Source of the DNA: an uncultured Lachnospiraceae bacterium
GTDB taxonomy: Bacteria; Bacillota; Clostridia; Lachnospirales; Lachnospiraceae
DNA: 64,000 nt
Reading direction: 5' to 3'
Assembly (NCBI GenBank): GCA_905199445.1
Contig: CAJKGK010000006.1
Span: 44,059-108,058, forward strand
Shown: piece by piece, positions 16,583 to 25,918 of the stretch
How positions within the stretch are numbered: the stretch's first letter is position 1
Layout: every line of letters begins with the position of its first letter
Program-made: the position numbers and the translations under genes
Notes under the pieces: generated by a model
What the model was told of the DNA's origin: nothing
What the model saw: only the letters and a program-made list of their open reading frames with translations
Databases searched by the model: none

Positions 16583-19500
16583 GGTCCAGGGATTTAAATC
16601 ATTTGCCAATAAAATGACATTACAGTTTCATAAGGGAATTACCGGAATTGTAGGGCCTAACGGCAGCGGAAAGAGTAACGTTGCGGATGCGGTGCGATGG
16701 GTTCTGGGTGAACAAAGTGCCAAGCAGCTGCGCGGCGCTAAAATGGAGGACGTTATTTTTTCCGGTACCGAGAGCAGAAAACCATTGGGGTTTGCTTATG
16801 TGGCAATCACGCTGGATAATTCCGACCACAAACTGGCCATTGACTATGACGAGGTGACTGTGGCCCGTCGGGTTTACCGGTCCGGGGAAAGTGAATATCT
16901 GATCAATGGCAGTATCTGCAGGCTAAAGGATGTTCAGGAATTGTTTTTTGATACAGGTATTGGAAAAGAAGGATATTCCATTATCGGACAGGGACAGATT
17001 GATAAGATTTTAAGCGGAAAACCGGAGGAGAGGCGGGAGCTTTTTGATGAAGCTGCAGGTATTGTAAAGTTTAAAAAACGTAAACAGACGGCAGAGAAAA
17101 ACCTGGAAATTGAAAAACAGAATCTGTCCAGAGTAAATGATATTTTGGCTGAACTGGAAAAACAGGTCGGTCCGCTTAAAAATCAGGCCGATACGGCAAG
17201 GGCTTATCTGAAAATGCGGGAAGAACAGAAGGTTTTGGAGGTTAATCTTTTTCTTACCGAATTTGGTCGGATTAAAGAGATGCAAAAGGAACTGGATGAA
17301 AAACTGGCTATTGTCAACGGAGATTTAAGTCAGACAAAGGAAGCTTTTGAACAGACAAAAAACGAATATGAGCAGCTTGAACAGCAGATTGAGGCATGTG
17401 ACCGGCAAATCGGTGCCAAACATCAGCTGTGCAGTGAGACCAACCTGCGCCGGGAAAAGCTGGAGGGTGAACTCCGGCTGGTGACTGAGCAGATCAATAC
17501 CATCTGTCAGAGCGTGGAAAACAGTGAGAAACGTATAGAGGATATAAAGCTGTCGATCGGAGCCAAAGCCGATGAATGTCGTGCGTACGAGAAAAATCTG
17601 GAAGCAATCCAACGGGAAATTCATGCTCTGGATGTCCAGCAAAACAGTGTGGGCGGCAGACTGGATGCGATGACTGACGCTATCCGCAAATTAAAGGATG
17701 AGATTGACGGGCGAAACGGTGATATTATTGAATACTTAAACGAAGCCGCAGGCGTCCGACAGAAAATCAGCCGGTATGATACCATGCTTGAACAGATCAA
17801 TATCCGTAAGGTAGAGCTGAATCAGCGGTTGATTGTGCTTCAAAGCGAAGAAGCATCCAATGCAGAAACAGTGAGCGCGTACGAGACAGAACTTAAACAG
17901 GTTCTGGAAAAGCTGCAGCAGCATAATGAAACAATGAAGGCTAATAATGCCAGAAATGAAACCGTTTCGTCAAAGCTTAATGAAATTCGCCAGATGGTTG
18001 GTGTTCACCAGCAGGAATATCACGGGGTGAATTCCAGATACAGTGCACTTAAAAATATAAGCGAACGTTATGAAGGCTATGGCAGCAGTATCCGACGGAT
18101 CATGGAGCAAAAAAAACATTGTCCCGGTATTGTGGGCGTGGTGGCCGATATTATTAAAGTCGAAAAAAATTATGAGACTGCGGTGGAGATTGCATTAGGC
18201 GCGAGTATACAAAATGTGGTGACAGAGGATGAGCAGACGGCAAAGCAAATGATTGCTTATTTGAAACAGAACCGATTTGGGCGAGCTACTTTTTTGCCCC
18301 TGACAAGTATTACGGCAAAGGGCACCCCTATTGGTGCCGGGGTTTTGCGTGAACCGGGGGTTATCGGCCTGGCCAGTACCCTTGTCCATACAGAGTCCAG
18401 ATATCATCAGCTGATGACTTATTTGCTGGGACGTATTGTGGTGGTTGAGCAGATTGATCAGGCGCTGGCGCTGGCCAGGAAATATAAATATAGTCTAAGG
18501 ATTGTTACTCTGGATGGTGAATCTCTAAATCCCGGGGGTTCTTTGTCTGGTGGTGCCTATAAAAATGCCAGTAATCTTCTGGGAAGAGGCCGGGAGCTGG
18601 AAGAACTTTCCCATAAAATCCAGTCCCTGCGCAAAGAGATAGACCGGTTAAATGAGCTCCAGACCCGTCTTCAGGATGAACGGACGGACATCCGCCGACG
18701 GCTGGAAGAAGGAACCAGAGTTGGGCAGGAATTATCTCTTAATGAAAATACTGTCCGTATGACGCTGAATCAGGCCAGAGCTGCCAAAACAGCCAGTGCC
18801 CAGGCCTATGAGGAATTGTCTGTCGAAAATGCTCAGCTGATGCAGCAGATTAAAGATATTGACGAAAGCAAAGGCCGGTTGGATATTCAGCTTAAACAAA
18901 TCGAAGAAAAACGCCAGAAAACCCAAAATCTGATCGGAGAATTGAACCGTCAGCTGGAACAGTTATCGGATGAGGAACGCCGGTTTAGTGAAGAAAATTC
19001 GGGAATTCGTCTTAAATATTCGGAGCTGAACCAGAAAAAGGCGTTTTCTCAGGAAAATATCCGTCGAGTCCATAAAGACATTGATGCTTATAATGAGGAA
19101 ATTGCCGGAATCCGGCAGGATATGACGCACAGCGAGGATCAATTGTCTCAGCGCCGTCAGGCATCCGAAGAATACAAAACACAGATGGAACAGGTGGAGG
19201 TCCAGGCAGCCCAGGCACAGGAAGAATTGAGATTACTTAATGAGCGCAGAGCACAGATCGGCCAGGGGCATAAGGAATTTTTTACCCGTAGGGAGGCTTT
19301 GGCTGACAGAATCAATGGACTGGATAAAGAGCAGTTTAGGCTGAATCAGCAAAAAGAAAAACTGGATGAACAAAAAAGTGTTCAAAGTGATTATATGTGG
19401 CAGGAATATGAGCTGACCTTTTCCGGCGCCTGTGCGTTTAAAGATGATGAGCTGGTCGGTCTTGGCACCGCTGGTCTTAAAAAAGCAGTAGCAGACCAAA

Positions 19501-20129
19501 AAGGTGCCATGAAGGCGCTTGGGACAGTCAATGTGAACGCGATTGAGGAATATAAAGCCGTCAGTGAGCGCTATGAACTGCTCAAAAGCCAGCATGATGA
19601 TCTTGTGGAAGCTGAAGAAAAGCTGTCGGGGATTATTGAATCTCTGGATCAGGCGATGCGCCGCCAGTTTACGGAAAAATTCAAGGAAATATCTCAAAAT
19701 TTTGATCGGGTTTTTAAGGAATTATTCGGTGGCGGTCGGGGAACTCTGGAGTTGATGGAGGATGAAGATATTTTATATGCCGGAATCCGTATTATCGCTT
19801 CACCGCCAGGGAAAAAGCTCCAGAATATGATGCAGCTGTCCGGCGGAGAAAAGGCACTGACAGCGATTGCCCTGCTATTTGCTATTCAAAGCCTTAAGCC
19901 ATCCCCGTTTTGTCTTTTGGATGAAATCGAGGCGGCCCTGGATGACGCAAATGTCAAGCGATATGCCCAGTATTTAAATCATCTGACAGATGATACCCAG
20001 TTTATCATTATTACCCATCGTCGGGGAACCATGAATGCGGCAGATGTTTTATATGGGATTACCATGCAGGAAAAGGGCGTATCCACACTGGTATCTGTCA
20101 GTCTGATTGATGAAAATCTGGAAAATTAG
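16563..20129 (+). CDS. smc: Chromosome segregation protein SMC
   Basis: The 1188-residue SMC ATPase organises and separates chromosomes together with ScpA and ScpB. Walker A GPNGSGKS is at 31-38; long coiled coils flank a hinge near residues 510-650; the C-terminal head has the LSGGEKA signature at 1092-1098 and Walker B with DEIEAALDD at 1120-1128. Length is normal for bacterial SMC. The start codon lies inside the end of rnc, with AAGGA upstream. scpA and scpB are not in the window. Confidence 0.98.
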   Translation: MYLKSIEVQGFKSFANKMTLQFHKGITGIVGPNGSGKSNVADAVRWVLGEQSAKQLRGAKMEDVIFSGTESRKPLGFAYVAITLDNSDHKLAIDYDEVTVARRVYRSGESEYLINGSICRLKDVQELFFDTGIGKEGYSIIGQGQIDKILSGKPEERRELFDEAAGIVKFKKRKQTAEKNLEIEKQNLSRVNDILAELEKQVGPLKNQADTARAYLKMREEQKVLEVNLFLTEFGRIKEMQKELDEKLAIVNGDLSQTKEAFEQTKNEYEQLEQQIEACDRQIGAKHQLCSETNLRREKLEGELRLVTEQINTICQSVENSEKRIEDIKLSIGAKADECRAYEKNLEAIQREIHALDVQQNSVGGRLDAMTDAIRKLKDEIDGRNGDIIEYLNEAAGVRQKISRYDTMLEQINIRKVELNQRLIVLQSEEASNAETVSAYETELKQVLEKLQQHNETMKANNARNETVSSKLNEIRQMVGVHQQEYHGVNSRYSALKNISERYEGYGSSIRRIMEQKKHCPGIVGVVADIIKVEKNYETAVEIALGASIQNVVTEDEQTAKQMIAYLKQNRFGRATFLPLTSITAKGTPIGAGVLREPGVIGLASTLVHTESRYHQLMTYLLGRIVVVEQIDQALALARKYKYSLRIVTLDGESLNPGGSLSGGAYKNASNLLGRGRELEELSHKIQSLRKEIDRLNELQTRLQDERTDIRRRLEEGTRVGQELSLNENTVRMTLNQARAAKTASAQAYEELSVENAQLMQQIKDIDESKGRLDIQLKQIEEKRQKTQNLIGELNRQLEQLSDEERRFSEENSGIRLKYSELNQKKAFSQENIRRVHKDIDAYNEEIAGIRQDMTHSEDQLSQRRQASEEYKTQMEQVEVQAAQAQEELRLLNERRAQIGQGHKEFFTRREALADRINGLDKEQFRLNQQKEKLDEQKSVQSDYMWQEYELTFSGACAFKDDELVGLGTAGLKKAVADQKGAMKALGTVNVNAIEEYKAVSERYELLKSQHDDLVEAEEKLSGIIESLDQAMRRQFTEKFKEISQNFDRVFKELFGGGRGTLELMEDEDILYAGIRIIASPPGKKLQNMMQLSGGEKALTAIALLFAIQSLKPSPFCLLDEIEAALDDANVKRYAQYLNHLTDDTQFIIITHRRGTMNAADVLYGITMQEKGVSTLVSVSLIDENLEN

Positions 20130-20203
20130 CAGATTCTCGTTTTATCTGTTCGAGGGAACGATTAATTTATAAAATATGTTAGAGTAAAAAGGAGTTATGA
20201 TCG

Positions 20204-21142
20204 ATGGCTGAAGGAAAAAAAGGTTTTTTCGGGCGCCTTGTAGAAGGACTTACAAAGACAAGAAAAAGTATTGCTGCAGGATTTGATTATATTTTCAGTG
20301 GCTTCTCTAAAATTGATGATGATTTTTATGAGGAGCTGGAGGAAGTTCTTGTGATGGCTGATTTGGGTGTGCATACAACCGAGAAGATCATTGAGAATCT
20401 GAAGCTGAAGGTGAAGGAAGATCATATCAAGGAACCTTCCCAGTGTAAAGAATTACTTGTGTCCACAATCAAAGAACAGATGCAGGTCAGCCCGGATGCA
20501 TATGATTTTGAAAATGAGACGAGTGTTGTCCTGATCATTGGTGTCAATGGTGTGGGAAAGACCACTTCTGTGGGTAAACTGGCCGGGCAGTATAAAAAAG
20601 CCGGTAAAAAGGTGTTAATGGCTGCTGCGGATACATTCCGTGCCGCGGCGATAGAACAGCTGACGGAGTGGTCTAATCGTGCTGGTGTGGATATTATTGC
20701 AGGTCAGGAGGGCTCGGATCCGGCAGCGGTTGTATTTGATGCCATTGCCGCAGCCAAAGCCAGAAAAACAGATCTGCTGCTGTGTGATACGGCGGGGCGT
20801 CTGCATAATAAAAAGAACCTGATGGAGGAACTGCGCAAGATTAATCGAATTATTGACAAGGAATATCCTCAGGCGCACAGGGAAACTTTAATTGTATTGG
20901 ATGGAACCACCGGCCAAAATGCTCTGGCTCAGGCCAGACAGTTTAAAGAAGTTGCGGATATCACAGGCATTATTCTTACAAAGCTGGACGGAACCGCCAA
21001 GGGCGGCATTGCCATTGCGATTCAGTCCGAGCTGGGTGTACCTGTGAAATACATCGGTATTGGCGAAAAGATTGAGGATCTTCAGAAGTTTGATCCCGAT
21101 GACTTTGTGGACGCACTCTTTAAAGTTTCGGAGACGGAATAA
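20204..21142 (+). CDS. ftsY: Signal recognition particle receptor FtsY
   Basis: FtsY docks ribosome-SRP complexes at the membrane. The 312-residue protein has only a short N-terminal extension before the NG domain, as in many Gram-positives. Its SRP-GTPase motifs are GVNGVGKT at 113-120, DTFRAAA, DTAGR, TKLDGTAKGG and the closing GIGEKIEDLQKFDPDDF. It follows smc by 74 bp with its own AAAGGAG site. Its partner ffh is encoded 2 kb downstream. Confidence 0.97.
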   Translation: MAEGKKGFFGRLVEGLTKTRKSIAAGFDYIFSGFSKIDDDFYEELEEVLVMADLGVHTTEKIIENLKLKVKEDHIKEPSQCKELLVSTIKEQMQVSPDAYDFENETSVVLIIGVNGVGKTTSVGKLAGQYKKAGKKVLMAAADTFRAAAIEQLTEWSNRAGVDIIAGQEGSDPAAVVFDAIAAAKARKTDLLLCDTAGRLHNKKNLMEELRKINRIIDKEYPQAHRETLIVLDGTTGQNALAQARQFKEVADITGIILTKLDGTAKGGIAIAIQSELGVPVKYIGIGEKIEDLQKFDPDDFVDALFKVSETE

Positions 21143-21153
21143 AAATAAAAGGG

Positions 21154-21182
21154 TTTACATTTTTACGTTAATGTAGTAATAT
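21154..21182 (+). promoter_or_regulatory. Sigma-A promoter for ilvA
   Basis: TTTACA (21154-21159) and TAATAT (21177-21182) with a 17 bp spacer, shortly after the ftsY stop. Confidence 0.55.
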
Positions 21183-21215
21183 ATGAAAAACATTAGGTAA
21201 GGAGTCTGAACAAAC

Positions 21216-22433
21216 ATGCTGACTTTAGAAAAGTTTGAAGAGGCCTGTGAGTGTGTGGAGAAGATTATTAATCCCACCAAACTCATCTACAGCGATTATT
21301 TTTCCGCAGCTACAGGCAATAAAATTTATTTTAAACCTGAGAATATGCAATTTACCGGTGCCTATAAAATTCGTGGTGCTTCTTATAAAATCAGTACGCT
21401 CAGTGATGAGGAAAAGGCCAGAGGGCTGATTACGGCGTCTGCCGGAAACCATGCTCAGGGAGTTGCTTATGCGGCTTCGCTGGTGGGAGCCAAAGCTGTG
21501 ATTGTAATGCCTACCACAACGCCCCTGATTAAGGTGAATCGTACAAAAGGTTATGGCGCCCAGGTAGTGCTTTACGGTGATGTTTATGATGATGCCTGTG
21601 CCCATGCCATGAAACTTGCCGAGGAAAACGGCTATACATTTATTCACCCTTTTAACGATGAGGATGTGGCAGCCGGTCAGGGAACCATTGCCATGGAGAT
21701 TTTCAAGGAACTGCCTACAGTTGATTATATTCTTGTCCCTATCGGCGGCGGTGGCCTGGCCTGTGGCGTATCTACACTGGCCAAGCTTCTTAATCCCAAT
21801 ATCAAGGTGATCGGTGTGGAACCGGCGGGGGCTAATTGTATGCAAAAATCCCTGGAAGCCGGAAAGGTTGTATCTTTACCTTCTGTCACGACGATTGCCG
21901 ATGGTACCGCGGTAAAAACACCAGGGGATGTGGTATTCCCTTATATTCAGAAGAACATTGATGAAATCATTACAGTGGAAGACGATGAGCTGATCGGAAC
22001 TTTTCTGGATATGATGGAAAATCATAAGATGATCGTGGAAAATTCAGGTCTGCTTACGGTGGCGGCCTTAAAGCATCTGAATGTGAACAATAAAAAGATT
22101 GTCTCTATTTTAAGCGGCGGTAATATGGATGTGATCACCATAGCTTCTGTTGTACAAAACGGACTGATTCAGCGTGGACGGGTATTTACGGTTTCCGTAC
22201 TGCTTCCGGACAAGCCCGGTGAGCTGGTGAATGTGGCCTCGGTGATTGCAGCGCTTCAGGGGAATGTCATTAAACTGGAACACAATCAGTTTGTCAGCGT
22301 TAACCGTAGTGCAGCCGTGGAACTGGTAATTACCATGGAAGCTTTCGGCCATGAGCATAAGGAGCGGATTCTTAAAGCTTTAAAAGATAAAGGCTATCGC
22401 CCGATTTTAAAGGCGCCAAAGGCTATTTTTTAA
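21216..22433 (+). CDS. ilvA: Threonine ammonia-lyase (threonine dehydratase)
   Basis: This PLP enzyme deaminates threonine to 2-oxobutanoate, the first committed step towards isoleucine or an energy-yielding catabolic step. The PLP lysine is probably Lys51 in FTGAYKIRGA, the phosphate-binding glycine loop GGGGL is at 177-181, and residues about 325-405 form an ACT-like regulatory domain. The 405-residue length fits the single-ACT TdcB/IlvA form rather than the 510-residue biosynthetic IlvA. ilvD and ilvB are 18 kb away. The biosynthetic or catabolic role cannot be settled from sequence. Confidence 0.93.
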   Translation: MLTLEKFEEACECVEKIINPTKLIYSDYFSAATGNKIYFKPENMQFTGAYKIRGASYKISTLSDEEKARGLITASAGNHAQGVAYAASLVGAKAVIVMPTTTPLIKVNRTKGYGAQVVLYGDVYDDACAHAMKLAEENGYTFIHPFNDEDVAAGQGTIAMEIFKELPTVDYILVPIGGGGLACGVSTLAKLLNPNIKVIGVEPAGANCMQKSLEAGKVVSLPSVTTIADGTAVKTPGDVVFPYIQKNIDEIITVEDDELIGTFLDMMENHKMIVENSGLLTVAALKHLNVNNKKIVSILSGGNMDVITIASVVQNGLIQRGRVFTVSVLLPDKPGELVNVASVIAALQGNVIKLEHNQFVSVNRSAAVELVITMEAFGHEHKERILKALKDKGYRPILKAPKAIF

Positions 22434-22462
22434 AAAGCTGTACTGAGATGTAAAAATTTACC

Positions 22463-22491
22463 TTGAAATATCATTTTTGCTGATATATACT
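22463..22491 (+). promoter_or_regulatory. Sigma-A promoter for the HPr-like gene
   Basis: TTGAAA (22463-22468) and TATACT (22486-22491) with a 17 bp spacer. The 80 nt leader has a small hairpin CGATAG/CTATCG at 22540-22555. Confidence 0.65.
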
Positions 22492-22575
22492 AGACGTGTT
22501 AAGAGTGACGCAATGATTTGATTTTGAATGATTGCAGTGCGATAGTTTTCTATCGATAATAAAGGAGATAGCCGT

Positions 22576-22833
22576 ATGAGCGAAAGAGAAGTGGTTGTAG
22601 CCGATCTAAGCAGAAAATATGATAACCCTATTGCTGAACTGGTGCGTATTGCATGTCAGTTTAAGTGCAGAGTTCTGCTTGAAAACAATAACCGGCAGTT
22701 CAATGCAAAGAGTATTATGGGAATCATGGCACTGAATCCATCAAAAGATATGGTTTTACATATTGAGACAGAGGGTGATGATGCCGTGGCTGCGGCCGAT
22801 GTGGTTGAAAATTTCCTTAAATGTATCGCATAA
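22576..22833 (+). CDS. HPr-family protein lacking the catalytic His15 (Crh-like)
   Basis: The 85-residue protein has the length and fold pattern of HPr, the phosphocarrier of the PEP:sugar phosphotransferase system. Aligned from the first residue, the regulatory serine falls at Ser46 in AKSIMGIM, as in HPr and Crh. The active-site His15 is replaced by Tyr15 and Arg17 by Asn17, while Pro18 is kept. It therefore should not carry phosphate for sugar uptake, but could still be phosphorylated on Ser46 by HPr kinase, as Crh is. AAAGGAGATAG precedes the ATG. It is monocistronic and ends at a terminator. Confidence 0.85.
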   Translation: MSEREVVVADLSRKYDNPIAELVRIACQFKCRVLLENNNRQFNAKSIMGIMALNPSKDMVLHIETEGDDAVAAADVVENFLKCIA

Positions 22834-22870
22834 TTGCAGGAGCGGCGTCTTAACCGTACCTGTATTTAAA

Positions 22871-22909
22871 ATATCCGAAAAGTGTTTTATGCTTTTCGGA
22901 TATTTTTTT
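22871..22909 (+). terminator. Terminator after the HPr-like gene
   Basis: ATATCCGAAAAG pairs perfectly with CTTTTCGGATAT, followed by a run of T. Confidence 0.92.
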
Positions 22910-22929
22910 GAAATTTATTAAAAAAACAG

Positions 22930-22959
22930 TTGACAAGCCATAGGATAATAAGGTACAAT
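22930..22959 (+). promoter_or_regulatory. Sigma-A promoter for ylxM-ffh operon
   Basis: TTGACA (22930-22935) and TACAAT (22954-22959) with an 18 bp spacer. Confidence 0.7.
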
Positions 22960-22999
22960 ACGGTCTGTAAAGTAAAACTACTTGACAGGCGGTGCTTAG

Positions 23000-23359
23000 A
23001 TGGAAAAGATTCTGGAGCAGTCTCTACTGTTTGATTTTTATGGTGAATTGCTGACCAGTCATCAGAAGGCGATATATGAAGATTTTGTACTTAATGATTT
23101 GTCTCTGGGGGAGATCGCCCAGGAACGCCAGATCAGCCGTCAGGGTGTCTATGATATTGTACGCCGCTGCAACAAGCAGCTGGAGGGCTATGAACAAAAG
23201 CTGCACCTTGTTGAGAAGTTTATGGACACAAAACAGAAGATTCAGGAGATTCATCAGCAGGCAGAAGCTATTTTAGGCAGCCGGGGAGATGAACGCAGAA
23301 CCATGGAGTGTGTCCGGAAAATTGAAAGCATATCCATACAGATTCTGGATGAACTGTAG
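23000..23359 (+). CDS. ylxM: YlxM family SRP-associated protein (UPF0122)
   Basis: The 119-residue helical protein has a sigma-70 region-4-like helix-turn-helix (LSLGEIAQERQISRQGVYDIVRR in two parts near residues 33-55). YlxM proteins are encoded next to ffh in Gram-positives, and in streptococci YlxM modulates SRP GTPase activity. Only 49 bp separate it from ffh, and the pair share a promoter. There is no signal for DNA binding beyond the helix-turn-helix likeness. Confidence 0.92.
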   Translation: MEKILEQSLLFDFYGELLTSHQKAIYEDFVLNDLSLGEIAQERQISRQGVYDIVRRCNKQLEGYEQKLHLVEKFMDTKQKIQEIHQQAEAILGSRGDERRTMECVRKIESISIQILDEL

Positions 23360-23408
23360 CAGTCCGAATCCGTAAAGGAACACAAGTATGATTCTGGGAG
23401 GTAGCCGG

Positions 23409-24755
23409 ATGGCATTTGAAAGTTTATCTGATAAGCTTCAAAATGTATTTAAAAATCTGCGCAGTAAGGGCAGACTGACAGAAGCCGATGTCAAGGCTGC
23501 TTTGAAGGAAGTTAAGATGGCGCTTCTGGAAGCGGATGTTAACTTCAAGGTTGTTAAACAGTTTATTAATTCTGTGACCCAGCGGGCAATCGGTCAGGAT
23601 GTGATGACAAGCCTTACGCCGGGACAGATGGTCATAAAGATTGTTAATGAAGAGATGGTTTCCCTTATGGGAAGCGAGACAAAAGAAATTGCCCTGAAAC
23701 CAGGCAATGAAATTACCATTATTTTAATGGCAGGCCTTCAGGGGGCCGGTAAAACGACCACTACGGCCAAGATTGCCGGAAAGCTGAAACAAAAAGGCAG
23801 AAAGCCTTTGCTTGTAGCCTGTGACGTTTATCGTCCGGCAGCGATTAAGCAGTTGGAAATCAACGGCGAAAAGCAGGGGGTACCGGTATTTTCCATGGGA
23901 GACCGGAACAATCCGGTGAATATTGCAAAGGCTGCGGTGGAGCATGCCAAGATTAATGATTTTAATGTTGTAATCCTGGATACTGCAGGACGTCTTCATG
24001 TTGATGAGGATATGATGCAGGAACTTGAAAATATAAAAGAGGCCGTGGATGTTGATCAGACAATTCTTGTTGTTGATGCCATGACAGGCCAGGATGCGGT
24101 CAATGTTGCCAAGTCTTTCAATGAACGCATTGAAATCGACGGTGTGATTTTGACTAAGATGGATGGTGACACCCGTGGTGGTGCGGCACTTTCTATCAAA
24201 GCGGTGACAGGGAAGCCTATTCTTTATGTCGGTATGGGTGAGAAGCTTTCAGATCTGGAACAGTTTTATCCGGATCGCATGGCTTCAAGAATTCTCGGCA
24301 TGGGTGATGTGCTCACTCTGATCGAGAAGGCTGAGGCTCAGATTGATGAAGAAAAAGCAAGAGAGCTGAACCGCAAACTTAAAAAAGCCGAGTTTGGTTA
24401 TGATGATTTCCTGGATTCCATGAATCAGATTAAAAATATGGGAAATATTTCCGATCTGATTGGGATGATTCCGGGGATGAACAGTGCCCAGCTTAAAAAT
24501 GTTTCACTGGATGACAGTGAGGCTCAGATGAAACGCACAGAGGCGATTATTTTATCCATGACACCTGAGGAACGGGCAAATCCGGATCTGATGAGTCCCT
24601 CCCGCAAAAAGCGTATTGCCGCCGGAGCCGGGGTGGATATCAGTGATGTCAACAAACTCGTTAAGATGTTTGATCAGATGAAGAAGATGATGAAGCAGTT
24701 TGGTCAAATGTCAGGCAAAGCAGCCAAAAGAGGGAGATTTAGACTTCCTTTTTGA
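23409..24755 (+). CDS. ffh: Signal recognition particle protein Ffh
   Basis: Ffh binds signal sequences of nascent membrane proteins and, with 4.5S RNA, delivers ribosomes to FtsY. The 448-residue protein has an N domain, the GTPase with GLQGAGKT at 109-116, DVYRPAA, DTAGRLH and TKMDGDTRGG, and a Met-rich M domain (MIPGMNSAQ, DQMKKMMKQFGQM). I use the ATG 7 bp after GGGAGG; a longer frame from an upstream ATG would include this ribosome site. The order with ylxM, rpsP and khpA is conserved. Confidence 0.97.
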   Translation: MAFESLSDKLQNVFKNLRSKGRLTEADVKAALKEVKMALLEADVNFKVVKQFINSVTQRAIGQDVMTSLTPGQMVIKIVNEEMVSLMGSETKEIALKPGNEITIILMAGLQGAGKTTTTAKIAGKLKQKGRKPLLVACDVYRPAAIKQLEINGEKQGVPVFSMGDRNNPVNIAKAAVEHAKINDFNVVILDTAGRLHVDEDMMQELENIKEAVDVDQTILVVDAMTGQDAVNVAKSFNERIEIDGVILTKMDGDTRGGAALSIKAVTGKPILYVGMGEKLSDLEQFYPDRMASRILGMGDVLTLIEKAEAQIDEEKARELNRKLKKAEFGYDDFLDSMNQIKNMGNISDLIGMIPGMNSAQLKNVSLDDSEAQMKRTEAIILSMTPEERANPDLMSPSRKKRIAAGAGVDISDVNKLVKMFDQMKKMMKQFGQMSGKAAKRGRFRLPF

Positions 24756-24825
24756 TAAACAGACGGTCAAATGTCCTTAAGAGGGACCAAAGACGTCAAA
24801 CAATTTTACACGGAGGTGAATTTAC

Positions 24826-25071
24826 ATGGCAGTAAAAATCAGATTAAAGAGAATGGGACAGAAAAAGGCTCCTTTCTATAGAATTATTGTGGCTGATTCC
24901 AGATCCCCAAGAGATGGACGTTTCATCGAGGAAATCGGAACATACGATCCGACCGTAGAACCAAGCGCAATTAAGGTTGATGCTGAACTGGCTCAGAAGT
25001 GGCTTACCAATGGTGCTCAGCCTACAGATACTGTAGCCAAAATATTCAAACATGCAGGTATTACAAAATAA
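24826..25071 (+). CDS. rpsP: 30S ribosomal protein S16
   Basis: The 81-residue protein begins MAVKIRLKRMGQKKAPFYRI and continues VADSRSPRDGRFIEEIGTYDP, the S16 signature. S16 is an early-binding 30S assembly protein. A GGAGGTG site precedes the ATG. It is followed 21 bp later by khpA in the same operon. Confidence 0.98.
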   Translation: MAVKIRLKRMGQKKAPFYRIIVADSRSPRDGRFIEEIGTYDPTVEPSAIKVDAELAQKWLTNGAQPTDTVAKIFKHAGITK

Positions 25072-25092
25072 TCACCTGTGGAGGTGTTCTCA

Positions 25093-25323
25093 ATGAAAGA
25101 ATTGGTTGAAGTCATCGCCAAAGCGTTGGTGGATCATCCGGATGAAGTTGTCGTTACAGAGACTGAGAACGCAAAATCTATTGTACTTGAGCTGAAAGTG
25201 GCTCAGGACGATATGGGTAAGGTGATTGGCAAACAGGGACGAATTGCAAAGGCGCTGCGCACTGTTGTCAAATCCGCTGCATCCAAAGATGATAAAAAAG
25301 TTATTGTGGAGATTTTGCAGTAA
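25093..25323 (+). CDS. khpA: KH-domain RNA-binding protein KhpA
   Basis: The 76-residue protein is a single KH domain with the GKVIGKQGRIAKALR loop, including the GxxG RNA-contact motif. KhpA, usually with KhpB/Jag, binds many transcripts and affects cell division and elongation in Gram-positive bacteria. The ATG at the listed start is 8 bp from GGAGG (25080-25084); a longer GTG-initiated frame would include that site. It is conserved between rpsP and rimM. Confidence 0.93.
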   Translation: MKELVEVIAKALVDHPDEVVVTETENAKSIVLELKVAQDDMGKVIGKQGRIAKALRTVVKSAASKDDKKVIVEILQ

Positions 25324-25402
25324 AGATTTCCATTAAATCGAATTAACCCTGAAGGTCCATGACTTTTCAGGGTTGTTTTCATATAAAGGAGCATTTAGTT
25401 TT

Positions 25403-25918
25403 ATGAGACAGGAATTACTGAGAGTAGGAACCATTGCCTCTACCCATGGTATTCGGGGAGAAGTTAAGGTTTTCCCTACAACAGATGATACGAACCGTTT
25501 TAAAACGTTAAAACATTGCATTCTTGATACAGGCCGTGAAAAACTCCCTCTGGAAGTGGAAGGTGTAAAGTTTTTTAAGCAGTTTGCTATTTTGAAATTT
25601 AAAGGCTATGATAATATCAATGATATTGAAAAATACAGAGGCAGAGATTTACTGGTGACAAGAGATCAGGCGGTAGCCCTGGAGGAAGATGAAAATTTTG
25701 TGGCAGATCTCATTGGGCTGAAGGTGATTACCGATGAAGGCCAGGATTTTGGTACAGTGAAGGATATTATGGCTACGGCAGCCAATGATGTTTATGTGAT
25801 TGATGGCAATGACGGAAAAGAATACCTTTTTCCGTCCATTAAACAGTGTATTCTTCAGGTGAATATCCCCGAGGGGTATGTGCGGGTACACATCATGAAA
25901 GGACTTTTGGACTTATGA
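25403..25918 (+). CDS. rimM: 16S rRNA processing protein RimM
   Basis: RimM assists maturation of the 30S head by binding ribosomal protein S19. The 171-residue protein starts MRQELLRVGTIASTHGIRGEVKV, the family signature of the N-terminal barrel, and ends in a PRC-barrel with LFPSIKQCILQVNIPEG. AAAGGAG is 11 bp before the chosen ATG. Its stop codon overlaps the trmD start as ATGA, implying coupled translation. Confidence 0.95.
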   Translation: MRQELLRVGTIASTHGIRGEVKVFPTTDDTNRFKTLKHCILDTGREKLPLEVEGVKFFKQFAILKFKGYDNINDIEKYRGRDLLVTRDQAVALEEDENFVADLIGLKVITDEGQDFGTVKDIMATAANDVYVIDGNDGKEYLFPSIKQCILQVNIPEGYVRVHIMKGLLDL

